Translations under genes and position numbers: made by a program | In this document: positions 47,687-55,832 of the stretch, piece by piece | How positions within the stretch are numbered: position 1 is the stretch's first letter | Layout of the letters: every line of letters starts with the position of its first letter | Notes under the pieces: generated by a model | Database searches by the model: none | The model's input: only the letters and a program-made list of their open reading frames with translations | Told to the model about the DNA's origin: nothing | NCBI GenBank assembly: GCA_031291415.1 | Contig: JARLJB010000142.1 | Span: forward strand, 1-64,000 | From: Telmatospirillum sp. | GTDB taxonomy: Bacteria > Pseudomonadota > Alphaproteobacteria > Rhodospirillales > Magnetospirillaceae | Length of the DNA: 64,000 bases | Direction: 5' to 3'

Positions 47687-48640
47687 ATGAATTTCCTCGA
47701 CTTTGAAAAGCCCATCGCCGAGCTTGAGGGCAAGATCGAGGAGTTGCGTCATTTGAGCGACTCCGACGAGATCAACATCGCTGAAGAGATCAATCGTCTT
47801 CAGGCGAAGGTCGACAAGCTGCTGCGCGCCACTTACGCCAAGCTGACGCCCTGGCAGAAAACCCAGGTGGCGCGTCATCCCGACCGGCCGCATCTGTCCG
47901 ATTATGTTGCCCGCCTGATCAGCGACTTCACACCGCTGGCCGGTGACCGGAGCTTCGGCGAAGACCAGGCGATCATCGGCGGCCTTGGACGCTTCCGTGG
48001 GCAATCGGTGATGGTGATCGGCCATGAAAAAGGCCACGACACCGAATCACGCGTGCGCCACAATTTCGGCATGGCCAAGCCGGAGGGTTACCGCAAGGCG
48101 CGGCGGCTGATGACAATGGCCAATCAGTTCCGCATTCCCGTCATCACCCTGATCGACACCGCCGGCGCCTATCCCGGCGTCGATGCCGAAGCCCGCGGCC
48201 AGGCGGAAGCCATCGCCCGATCGATCGAGACCTGCCTCGATATCCGTGTGCCATTGGTTTCTGTCGTTATCGGCGAAGGCGGATCGGGCGGCGCCATCGC
48301 GCTGGCCGCCGGCAATGTGGTGCTGATGCTGGAACACTCGATCTATTCAGTGATCAGCCCCGAGGGTTGCGCCTCGATTCTCTGGCGTAGTGGTGACGCG
48401 GCGAAAGATGCCGCCGAAGCTCTCCGCCTGACGGCGCAGGATCTGCTCAAGCTCGAAGTCATCGACGGCATCGTTCCCGAGCCACTGGGCGGTGCTCACC
48501 GCAATCCGGAACAGACCATTGCGACCCTGAGCGAGCACCTGGAACGGGCCTTCGCCAATCTTTCCCTGTTGGATGGCGGTATCCTGCGGGCGCGTCGCCG
48601 CGAGAAATTCCTCGAAATGGGCAAAGTCGGCCTCGCCTGA
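47687..48640 (+). CDS. accA: acetyl-CoA carboxylase carboxyltransferase subunit alpha
   Basis: 317 aa from [20 protein letters not shown], the canonical AccA start; six codons upstream are open but atypical. The body has [53 protein letters not shown] and [12 protein letters not shown]. With AccD it transfers CO2 from carboxybiotin to acetyl-CoA, making malonyl-CoA for fatty acid synthesis. It stands alone, as AccA often does. Confidence 0.97.
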   Translation: MNFLDFEKPIAELEGKIEELRHLSDSDEINIAEEINRLQAKVDKLLRATYAKLTPWQKTQVARHPDRPHLSDYVARLISDFTPLAGDRSFGEDQAIIGGLGRFRGQSVMVIGHEKGHDTESRVRHNFGMAKPEGYRKARRLMTMANQFRIPVITLIDTAGAYPGVDAEARGQAEAIARSIETCLDIRVPLVSVVIGEGGSGGAIALAAGNVVLMLEHSIYSVISPEGCASILWRSGDAAKDAAEALRLTAQDLLKLEVIDGIVPEPLGGAHRNPEQTIATLSEHLERAFANLSLLDGGILRARRREKFLEMGKVGLA

Positions 48641-48799
48641 CGGCATCAGGCTCTCGTTTATAGTTATGTCCCTCGGCCCTGCGCGCGCCTCCTTAGCGCT
48701 TGGCCGCTCTCAACTTGCATTGATCGCCCCATTCCATCGGCGGTCGGGGATCGCCATATCAGAGCGGACCCCGACTAATGAAAATGGAGTGGAAATCTC

Positions 48800-49489
48800 A
48801 TGCCAGCCTTGTCGCGTCGTCATTTCGTGGCGCTTGCCTCCGCCGGATCCGCCGTTGCCGCCAGCGGCCTGATCCTGCCGCGACGAGCATTGGCCGCGGC
48901 CCCGTTTCTGCAACCACCGCTGCCGTTTGCCGACAACGCCCTGGCGCCGGTAATCTCGGCTCAGACGATCCAGTTCCATTATGGCAAGCATCACGCCGGC
49001 TATTTCACGCAGCTCAATCAACTGGTGGCCAACACGCCGTGGGCCACAGCGACGCTTGAGGAGATCATCGTCAAATCGGCCGGTGGCGAAGATCCGCGGA
49101 TCTTCAACAACGCCGCCCAGGCAGCCAACCACAGCTTCTACTGGGACGGACTGAAGCCCGGTGGCGGCCAACCAAGCGGCGTTCTGGCTGAGGCCATCGA
49201 ACGCGACTTTGGCGACTTTGCAAAATTCAAGGATGGCTTCGTCTCGCATGCTGTCGGCCTGTTCGGCAGCGGTTGGGCCTGGTTGATCGAAGACGGCGGC
49301 AAGCTCGCCTTCTTCGACGCCGGCAACGCCGGAACGCCGCTTGCCCACGGCAAACGGCCGCTGGCCGTCGTCGACGTCTGGGAACACGCCTACTATCTCG
49401 ATTACCAGAACCGCCGCGCCGACCATGTGCGGGCGGTGGTGGATCAATTGATCAACTGGGATGTCGTCCGCGACCGCCTGTCGGCGTAA
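48800..49489 (+). CDS. Fe/Mn superoxide dismutase with Tat-type signal peptide
   Basis: A 229-aa protein whose first 35 residues, MPALSRRHFVALASAG and onward to RALAAAP, form a twin-arginine signal (SRRHFVAL), so the enzyme is probably exported folded to the periplasm. The mature part is a full SOD: metal ligands in QFHYGKHHAGYF (His), NHSFYWDGL (His) and VDVWEHAYYLDY (Asp and His). GGWGW-like context (GSGWAWL) fits the Fe type. It converts superoxide to peroxide and oxygen. Most sodB products are cytosolic, so the Tat leader is notable. Confidence 0.92.
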   Translation: MPALSRRHFVALASAGSAVAASGLILPRRALAAAPFLQPPLPFADNALAPVISAQTIQFHYGKHHAGYFTQLNQLVANTPWATATLEEIIVKSAGGEDPRIFNNAAQAANHSFYWDGLKPGGGQPSGVLAEAIERDFGDFAKFKDGFVSHAVGLFGSGWAWLIEDGGKLAFFDAGNAGTPLAHGKRPLAVVDVWEHAYYLDYQNRRADHVRAVVDQLINWDVVRDRLSA

Positions 49490-49512
49490 CGCGGCTCAGG
49501 TCTGCAGTCAGT

Positions 49513-49547
49513 GAGGGCGTGATGCGTTAGAGCGGCATCACGCCCTC
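49513..49547 (+). terminator. terminator after the superoxide dismutase gene
   Basis: Perfect 13-bp arms GAGGGCGTGATGC (49513-49525) and GCATCACGCCCTC (49535-49547), 9-base loop, then GTTT. The rest of 49490-49850 carries no gene I can support. Confidence 0.75.
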
Positions 49548-49850
49548 GTTTGCATTTATGTCCCTCGCCGGGCGCGGGCATCCGCCTGGGGGAATCGGCA
49601 ATCCGCAACCTTTCGGTGAAAGAACCACCACCGACGGCCGGGCCGGTCTGGAAAGAAAGAGAAATATCTCATATACTAGTAAGCACAATGGATCGGCGTT
49701 CTGCTTGGGACATGTTGACACAGGCAGACCGGTCGAAAGGCGCCATCCCGGGGGACAATGACTCTTTCGTCCGAAAAACAGGAATGGTTCGGCAAAACCG
49801 CCGAGACGCTTTCGACAACCGGTTCAAAAAACGAGGAGAGGAGTTCAGGA

Positions 49851-50327
49851 ATGCCCAACGTTCAATTCAATCACTCTCGCCGGACCATGCTGGCGGCCAT
49901 GGGCGCCGCATTCGTCATGCCGGTGTGGGCGGCGGCGGCCGGCGCCGCTGAACCTTCCGGCGACACCGCGGCCGTCGCCAAGGCGTCCGAGGCTCTGCGC
50001 GGGGCCATGGTGGCCGGAGACAAGAAGGCCTTGACGGCTCTGGTCTACGACCAGCTCAGCTATGGACATTCCGACGGACATCTCGACACCAAGACATCCT
50101 TCATCGACAGTCTGGCCGGTAAAAATGCCTTCAAGTCGCTTGCCCTTTCCGACCAGACGATAGAGGTCGTCGGGAACAACGCCATTGTCCGCCATGTGTT
50201 CGACGGCGTGAACAACATGCCCGATGGAACGACGACGACCGCCCACATCAAGGTCCTGCAGGTGTGGAAGAAGGAAAAAGGCGCTTGGAGACTGTTGGCC
50301 CGTCAAAGCTGCCCGCTCAAGTCCTGA
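49851..50327 (+). CDS. NTF2-like (DUF4440/SnoaL-type) protein with Tat-type signal
   Basis: 158 aa from MPNVQFNHSRRTMLAAMGAAFVMPVWAAAAG; AGGAG and AGGA lie just upstream of this ATG. SRRTMLAAMG followed by a hydrophobic run is a twin-arginine signal peptide. The mature part (AVAKASEALRGAMVAGDKKALTALVYDQLSYGHSDGHLDTK, then IVRHVFDGV and VLQVWKKEKGAWRLLARQS) is a DUF4440-type NTF2 fold, a small cone-shaped ligand-binding or enzyme domain. Role unknown. It follows another Tat substrate gene. Confidence 0.82.
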   Translation: MPNVQFNHSRRTMLAAMGAAFVMPVWAAAAGAAEPSGDTAAVAKASEALRGAMVAGDKKALTALVYDQLSYGHSDGHLDTKTSFIDSLAGKNAFKSLALSDQTIEVVGNNAIVRHVFDGVNNMPDGTTTTAHIKVLQVWKKEKGAWRLLARQSCPLKS

Positions 50328-50339
50328 CCAACAAGTGAT

Positions 50340-50375
50340 ACCAAGTCTCGATGAGGTGACTCATCGAGACTTGGT
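50340..50375. repeat. palindromic element family C, copy 1 (left of the eut locus)
   Basis: Perfect 15-bp arms ACCAAGTCTCGATGA (50340-50354) and TCATCGAGACTTGGT (50361-50375) with loop GGTGAC, followed by TGGC. A second copy in the same orientation lies at 55680-55712, at the other end of the ethanolamine genes. Confidence 0.85.
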
Positions 50376-50780
50376 TGGCGCGCCGTCGCCTTGATTTTCC
50401 GTGCAAAATCGAAGACACGGAATCTTGCCCTAATCTCGCCACACTCGATCCCTAGTCTCCTCTCATCAGCGGATGCGGTGCTGACACTCCGCCCAACCGA
50501 CACCCCCCCTGCCGGCGGCGGCGCACCACAGTTTCACCAAGTCCGTGGATACTGTACCGGTTGGAGGCCGTGCGAACTCCATCCGGAACAGACGGTCCCG
50601 ATGACGAACCCTGGTGCCTCCCCACACACCCAGGATCTTCGGCACATTGGGCATTTGGGCAAAACCGCCGATCGAGGCTCCCCCACCGCCTCATCGCCGG
50701 CCAACCCCAGATCAGGCGGCCGTTCCCCACACCGGCCGCGAAAGCCGGGCCGCCCCCATCGGCCCGGCTTTCTCTTTTTC
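50376..50780 (+). ncRNA. non-coding stretch ending in a strong terminator, possible small RNA
   Basis: The 618-bp gap before eutB has no credible reading frame. It ends in AAAGCCGGGCC (50741-50751), loop, GGCCCGGCTTT (50761-50771) and CTCTTTTT, a textbook intrinsic terminator reading rightwards 166 bp before eutB. So an RNA made in this gap would stop before eutB. I looked for a cobalamin-riboswitch box and for SRP, 6S and RNase P signatures and found none. The 5' end is undefined. Confidence 0.3.
50741..50779 (+). terminator. intrinsic terminator upstream of eutB
   Basis: Perfect 11-bp GC-rich stem AAAGCCGGGCC/GGCCCGGCTTT with a 9-base loop, then CTCTTTTT. Confidence 0.85.
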
Positions 50781-50945
50781 CGAACCTGATGCGAAGACAC
50801 AAAAAGCGACATTTCCTGTGTGAATACGCCTAATTTTTAGGCAAAATCTTTTGAAGCCTCTTTTTTGTGCTGAAATGTCAACTGCTCCATTCGAATCCGG
50901 TTCCATAGTGACCAGCCTCACGGACCGGCACGGAGCAATGACCTC

Positions 50946-52331
50946 ATGGCGAGGTATCGTCACAGACTGGGAACGGAAAACTTCGTCTTCGACGATCTGA
51001 AGGCCGTCATGGCCTCTGCCTCGCCGCGCCGGTCGGGAGACGAGCTGGCCGGACTGGCCGCCCGCTCGGATGCCGAACGCATAGCAGCGCGCCGGGTTCT
51101 GTCGGAAACGCCGCTGACACGCTTCCTTGACGATCCGCTGATCCCCTACGAGACCGACGAGGTGACGCGACTGATCATGGACGACCATGACAGCGCCGCC
51201 TTCCGGCCGGTGGCAACCATGACGGTGGGAGACTTCCGCGACTGGCTGCTCTCCTACCAGGCCGATGTCGCGGCCTTGGCCCGACTGGCACCGGGATTGA
51301 CGCCGGAAATGGCGGCAGCGGTCAGCAAAATCATGCGCAACCAGGATCTGGTCGCCGTCGCCGCCAAATGCCGGGTAATCACCGCCTTCCGCACGACAAT
51401 CGGCCTCGAAGGCCGGCTGTCGTCGCGTCTGCAACCCAATCATCCGACCGACGACCCCGCCGGAATCGCCGCCTCGATTCTGGACGGCCTGCTGTTCGGC
51501 ATGGGGGACGCGGTGATCGGCATCAATCCGGCTTCCGACAGCCTGTCGGCCTGCACGACGCTACTATCCATGCTCGATGAGGTGCGTCGACGCTACGACA
51601 TTCCAGCCCAGTCCTGCGTGCTCGCCCACGTCACCACCACCCTGCAGGCTATCGAAAAGGGCGCGCCGGTCGATCTGGTCTTCCAGTCCATCGCCGGAAC
51701 CGAGGCCGCCAACGCCGGTTTCGGCGTCAACCTCGCGGTGCTGAAAGAGGCCAGGGACGCCGCCCTGTCGCTCGGACGGGGAACGGTTGGCGACAATGTG
51801 ATGTACTTCGAAACCGGCCAGGGCAGCGCTCTTTCGGCCGATGCCAATCATGGCGTCGACCAACAGACCGTCGAGGCCAGGGCCTATGCCGTGGCGCGAG
51901 CCTTCGATCCGCTTCTGGTCAATACGGTGGTCGGCTTTATCGGCCCGGAATATCTCTACGACGCCAAGCAGATCATCCGCGCCGGATTGGAAGACCACTT
52001 CTGCGGCAAGCTTCTCGGCCTGCCGATGGGCGTCGACGTCTGCTACACCAACCATGCCGAGGCCGACCAGGACGACATGGATGTCCTGATGACGCTGCTC
52101 ATCGTCGCCGGCGTGAACTTCCTGATCGCCCTGCCCGGCGCCGACGACGTCATGCTGAATTACCAAAGCCTGTCCTATCACGACGTCCTTGGCCTGCGTC
52201 ATCTGTTGGATCGCCATCCCGCCCCGGAATTCGAGGCTTGGCTCGACCACATGGGGATGCTTGACGGCGAGCGCCGCGTCGCGCCCTTGCCGCCCGGCAG
52301 TCCGGCCATGTTGCGTCTGTTGGGGAGCTGA
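50946..52331 (+). CDS. eutB: ethanolamine ammonia-lyase large subunit
   Basis: A 461-aa protein, close to the 453 aa of the enteric enzyme. Family segments include GMGDAVIGINPASDS, FQSIAGTEAANAGFGVNLAVL, VMYFETGQGSALSADANHGVDQQTVEARAYAVARAF and IGPEYLYDAKQIIRAGLEDHFCGKLLGLPMGVDVCYTNHA. With EutC it forms the adenosylcobalamin-dependent lyase that turns ethanolamine into acetaldehyde and ammonia. eutC follows 4 bp later. No microcompartment shell genes are nearby, so the acetaldehyde must be handled in the cytosol. Confidence 0.97.
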   Translation: MARYRHRLGTENFVFDDLKAVMASASPRRSGDELAGLAARSDAERIAARRVLSETPLTRFLDDPLIPYETDEVTRLIMDDHDSAAFRPVATMTVGDFRDWLLSYQADVAALARLAPGLTPEMAAAVSKIMRNQDLVAVAAKCRVITAFRTTIGLEGRLSSRLQPNHPTDDPAGIAASILDGLLFGMGDAVIGINPASDSLSACTTLLSMLDEVRRRYDIPAQSCVLAHVTTTLQAIEKGAPVDLVFQSIAGTEAANAGFGVNLAVLKEARDAALSLGRGTVGDNVMYFETGQGSALSADANHGVDQQTVEARAYAVARAFDPLLVNTVVGFIGPEYLYDAKQIIRAGLEDHFCGKLLGLPMGVDVCYTNHAEADQDDMDVLMTLLIVAGVNFLIALPGADDVMLNYQSLSYHDVLGLRHLLDRHPAPEFEAWLDHMGMLDGERRVAPLPPGSPAMLRLLGS

Positions 52332-52335
52332 CGCC

Positions 52336-53097
52336 ATGTCCGTACCGCTCGATCCCTGGTCCCGCCTGCGCCATGCCACGCGCGCCCGCATCGGTCTCGG
52401 CCGCAGCGGTGACGCCTTGCCGACGGAGGCTCTGCTCGATTTTCAACAAGCCCATGCCCTGGCCCGTGATGCCGTGCATAGCGCGGTGGATTTTCCGGCG
52501 CTGACGGCGGATCTGGCGCCTTTGACCTGCCTGCATGTAGCCAGTCAGGCGGCCGACCGCTCGATCTATCTGCGTCGTCCAGATCTTGGCCGCCGTCTGG
52601 CGGCGGACGCCGATCTGCCGCGTGGCGACTGGGACGCGGTGTTCGTCATTGCCGACGGACTGTCTGCATCCGCCGTCATGGACCAGGCGGCCCCGACCTT
52701 GCGAGCCTGCCTTGCCCGACTGCCGGGATGGAAGCTGGCGCCGGTGGTTCTCGCTTCGCAGGCCCGCGTCGCGCTGGGCGACGATATCGGCGAACGCATG
52801 GGAGCCAGGCTCTCTGTCGTCCTGATCGGCGAACGTCCCGGCCTGTCGGTGGCCAACAGCCTGGGCATCTACCTGACCTGGGAGCCCCGGGTCGGCCGCA
52901 AGGATTCCGAACGAAACTGCCTGTCGAATATCCACGCCGACGGCCTCAGCCATGAGGTCGCGGCAGAAAAACTGACTTGGTTGATGACCGAAGCGGTGCG
53001 CCGGCGCCTGACCGGCGTGGCTCTGAAGGAGAATGCCGACGCCCTGCCGACGGCCTCTCGGGATGACCGCGTCATCGTCGGTCTCTGTGACGAATGA
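52336..53097 (+). CDS. eutC: ethanolamine ammonia-lyase small subunit
   Basis: 253 aa from MSVPLDPWSRLRHATRARIGLGRSG, the family start (RIGLGRAG-type motif). Later motifs are FQQAHALARDAVH, VFVIADGLSASAV, IGERPGLSVANSLGIYLTWEPRVGRKDSERNCLSNIH and GLSHEVAAEKL. It supplies part of the adenosylcobalamin site of the EutBC complex. It is shorter than the enteric protein because it lacks the N-terminal extension used there for microcompartment targeting, which fits the absence of shell genes. Confidence 0.96.
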   Translation: MSVPLDPWSRLRHATRARIGLGRSGDALPTEALLDFQQAHALARDAVHSAVDFPALTADLAPLTCLHVASQAADRSIYLRRPDLGRRLAADADLPRGDWDAVFVIADGLSASAVMDQAAPTLRACLARLPGWKLAPVVLASQARVALGDDIGERMGARLSVVLIGERPGLSVANSLGIYLTWEPRVGRKDSERNCLSNIHADGLSHEVAAEKLTWLMTEAVRRRLTGVALKENADALPTASRDDRVIVGLCDE

Positions 53098-53107
53098 GGA
53101 GAATTCC

Positions 53108-54514
53108 ATGTCGGACACAAGTAACTCTGGACTGAAGAAAAGTCTGAGCGGCCTGCATCTCTGGGGTATTGCCGTCGGTCTGGTGATTTCCGGCGAATAT
53201 TTCGGCTGGAGTTATGGCTGGGCGCAGGCGGGAACGCTTGGCTTCCTGCTGACCACCATCTTCATCGCCGTGATGTACACCACCTTCATCTTCAGCTTCA
53301 CGGAATTGACCACCGCCATTCCCCATGCCGGCGGTCCCTTCGCCTACAGCTATTGCGCCTTCGGGCCGCTCGGAGGATTCGTCGCCGGCTTTGCCACACT
53401 GATCGAATTCGTTTTCGCGCCACCCGCCATCGCACTGGCCATCGGCGCCTATCTCAATGTGCAGTTTCCCGGGCTCGACCCGAAGCTCGCAGCCGTCGGC
53501 GCCTATGTCGTTTTCATGGGTCTCAACATCGCCGGGGTGACTATCGCCGCCACATTCGAGCTGCTCGTCACCATTCTGGCGATCATCGAGCTCCTGGTCT
53601 TCATGGGCGTCGTTTCCCCCGGCTTCTCCTGGAGCTCATTCGTCGACAAGGGATGGGCCGGCGGCAATGCCTTCTCATCGTCCAGCATCGGCGGCATCGT
53701 CGCGGCAATTCCGTTTGCCATCTGGTTCTTCCTGGCCATCGAGGGAGCGGCCATGGCCGCCGAGGAAGCCAAGGATCCCAAGCGGACCGTACCGATGGCC
53801 TATATCGCCGGCATTCTTACCCTCGTCGTCCTGGCTTTTGGTACCATGGTCTTCGCCGGTGCCGTCGGCGACTGGAGTGCCTTGTCCAACATCAACGACC
53901 CGCTGCCGCAAGCCATGAAGCTGGTGGTCGGCGAAAACAGCGGCTGGTTGCATATGCTGGTGTGGATCGGCCTCTTCGGTCTGATCGCTTCGTTCCATGG
54001 CATCATCATGGGCTATTCGCGCCAGATCTTCGCCTTGGCCCGCGCCGGATTCCTGCCGCCATTCCTGGCCCGCGTGCATCCACGCCGCAAGACGCCGCAT
54101 TGGGCCATCCTGGCTGGCGGCGTGGTCGGCATCGCCGCCATCTATTCCGACGACCTGCTGTCCTTCGGCGGACAGCCGCTGACCGCCAATATCGTCACCA
54201 TGTCCGTATTCGGCGCCATCGTCATGTACATCATGAGCATGGCCAGCCTGTTCCGCCTGCGAAAGAACGAACCGGCGCTCGATCGTCCCTTCCGGGCACC
54301 GTTTTATCCGATCTTTCCAAGCATTGCCCTGGTCACCGCGACGCTCTCCCTGGTGACGATGATCTACTTCAATCTCCTGGTGTTCGGCATTTTCGTCGCC
54401 CTGTTCGCCGTGGCTTGGCTGTTCTACCGCTTCACGGCAAGCTTGCGCGACTCCGCCGAAGCCGACGAGATCCTGGGTGGCGCCCCGGCGGAAGCCTCGG
54501 GAATGGCCAAGTAG
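53108..54514 (+). CDS. eat: ethanolamine permease (APC family)
   Basis: 468 aa from MSDTSNSGLKKSLSGLHLWGIAVGLVISGEYFGWSYGW, the hallmark start of the Eat ethanolamine permease group. About twelve membrane segments. GGPFAYSYCAFGPLGGFVAG and FAIEGAAMAAEEAKDP-like motifs (here LAIEGAAMAAEEAKDPKRT) match amino acid-polyamine-organocation carriers. GAGGAG precedes the ATG, 10 bp after eutC. It imports ethanolamine for EutBC. Confidence 0.95.
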   Translation: MSDTSNSGLKKSLSGLHLWGIAVGLVISGEYFGWSYGWAQAGTLGFLLTTIFIAVMYTTFIFSFTELTTAIPHAGGPFAYSYCAFGPLGGFVAGFATLIEFVFAPPAIALAIGAYLNVQFPGLDPKLAAVGAYVVFMGLNIAGVTIAATFELLVTILAIIELLVFMGVVSPGFSWSSFVDKGWAGGNAFSSSSIGGIVAAIPFAIWFFLAIEGAAMAAEEAKDPKRTVPMAYIAGILTLVVLAFGTMVFAGAVGDWSALSNINDPLPQAMKLVVGENSGWLHMLVWIGLFGLIASFHGIIMGYSRQIFALARAGFLPPFLARVHPRRKTPHWAILAGGVVGIAAIYSDDLLSFGGQPLTANIVTMSVFGAIVMYIMSMASLFRLRKNEPALDRPFRAPFYPIFPSIALVTATLSLVTMIYFNLLVFGIFVALFAVAWLFYRFTASLRDSAEADEILGGAPAEASGMAK

Positions 54515-54602
54515 CAGACGGCACGATACTTGCTGTTCTCATTGGGTAAGGGGCGGACTTCCGTCCGCCTTCCCTTGTTCTTCAAGGGAGGAGAAGACGC
54601 CG

Positions 54603-55676
54603 ATGACGGGATTCGGATCAAATTCTGGGCAGATGCCGCCCAGATCTTGTTCACCGCCCCGCCGCCGGAACATCCTGGCGGCGGCGGCCAATGGCGTCGG
54701 CCGTTTCATCGCCCGCTGGGGTGGCGACGCCGACCGGGTTCTTGGGCGTGCCGGCATTGATGCCGACACCGTCTTGCATCCGAAGGCAGCGCTCGACCTT
54801 GGCCGCTATGTAACCATGATGGAGCTGGCGGCGGCGGAAACCGGCAACGACAATTTCGGCCTCTGGTATGGACAGGAGTTCACGCCCGAGATGCTTGGAT
54901 TGATCGGCGAGATCGCCATAGCGTCCCCCACCTTGGGAAGCGCCGTAGAAAACCTCGCCCTGTTGTTTCCCTACCACCAGCACGCCACCGAGACCCGGCT
55001 GCGGGTTGAAGGCGATCTTTTACATCTGGAATACCGGATTCTCGATGGCCAGATCGTCGAGCGGCGCCAGGATGCCGAACTGACGATGGGAATGTACGCC
55101 AATGTCTTCCGTCATTGCCTGGGACAGTCCTGGGAGCCCGAAGAGGTCTTTTTCGAACATCCCACCCCGGAGGGCTGGCGCGATCACGAGCAGGCATTTC
55201 GCGCCCCGATCCATTTTGGCCAGCGCACCAATGCCCTGGTCTTTCGCGACAAGGACCTGGGCCGGCCGATGCCGAAGGCCGATCTGACCCGTCTGGTCCG
55301 GCTGCGCGAAGAATTGCTGCGGATTGCCGGTGGCACCGGACAACCTTCGTTTCTCAACCGGATCCAAGGTGAAATCCGCAGCCGTCTGCCCGAGGGCAAT
55401 CCTCACATCGAAGATGTCGCCCAATCTCTGGGGCAGGCCCGCTGGACCCTGCAGCGGCGCCTCTCCGATCAGGGCCTGAGCTTTTCCGACCTTGTCGACG
55501 GCGTACGCCGCGACCTCGCCAGACTGCACTTGCGACAACGGCACATCCCGGTCGCCGATATCGGGTTCATACTGGGCTATTCGGAAGTCAGCGCCTTCAG
55601 CCGCGCCTGCCGCCGCTGGTTCGGCACGTCGCCCCAGAAAATTCGCCAAAGCGACGTCGTCAGCACCGGCCGATAA
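54603..55676 (+). CDS. AraC-family regulator, probable ethanolamine-locus activator
   Basis: 357 aa from MTGFGSNSGQMPP; other in-frame starts upstream are possible. The N-terminal two thirds are the arabinose-binding-domain-of-AraC type (PF12625) found in OruR/ArgR-like regulators (YVTMMELAAAETGNDNFGLWYGQEF). The C-terminal HTH pair is IEDVAQSLGQARWTLQRRLSDQGLSFSDLVDG and VADIGFILGYSEVSAFSRACRRWFGTSP. It follows eat on the same strand, so it likely senses ethanolamine or a related amine and activates eutB-eutC-eat. Not similar in layout to enteric EutR beyond the HTH. Confidence 0.88.
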   Translation: MTGFGSNSGQMPPRSCSPPRRRNILAAAANGVGRFIARWGGDADRVLGRAGIDADTVLHPKAALDLGRYVTMMELAAAETGNDNFGLWYGQEFTPEMLGLIGEIAIASPTLGSAVENLALLFPYHQHATETRLRVEGDLLHLEYRILDGQIVERRQDAELTMGMYANVFRHCLGQSWEPEEVFFEHPTPEGWRDHEQAFRAPIHFGQRTNALVFRDKDLGRPMPKADLTRLVRLREELLRIAGGTGQPSFLNRIQGEIRSRLPEGNPHIEDVAQSLGQARWTLQRRLSDQGLSFSDLVDGVRRDLARLHLRQRHIPVADIGFILGYSEVSAFSRACRRWFGTSPQKIRQSDVVSTGR

Positions 55677-55679
55677 TAA

Positions 55680-55712
55680 CAAGTCTCGATGAGGATGACT
55701 CATCGAGACTTG
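55680..55712. repeat. palindromic element family C, copy 2 (right of the eut locus)
   Basis: Perfect 13-bp arms CAAGTCTCGATGA (55680-55692) and TCATCGAGACTTG (55700-55712), loop GGATGAC, followed by GTTGGC, as in copy 1. It begins 4 bp past the regulator's stop codon. Confidence 0.85.
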
Positions 55713-55790
55713 GTTGGCCCACCCTCGGGCCCGCGAGCTTATGCGAGCGTAGCCTAGGGTTTCGGAGAAACCCGCCCGGCGTTTGAGGGG

Positions 55791-55814
55791 GCAGTGATCG
55801 GTTCCGATCACTGC
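55791..55814. repeat. 24-bp palindrome downstream of cobT
   Basis: GCAGTGATCGG-tt-CCGATCACTGC, perfect 11-bp arms. It sits 19 bp beyond the cobT stop, in the convergent gap between the regulator and cobT. Likely a transcript-end structure. Confidence 0.65.
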
Positions 55815-55832
55815 ACCTTGGTATAAGACGTC

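Noticed and set aside
50466..50654. 62-codon frame on the minus strand before eutB
   Set aside because: No family resemblance and it lies in a segment that looks non-coding; a faint likeness to 5S rRNA sequence on inspection did not hold up base by base.
50376..50945. Cobalamin riboswitch upstream of eutB
   Set aside because: No GCCACTG-type B12 box or other conserved riboswitch core seen on either strand.
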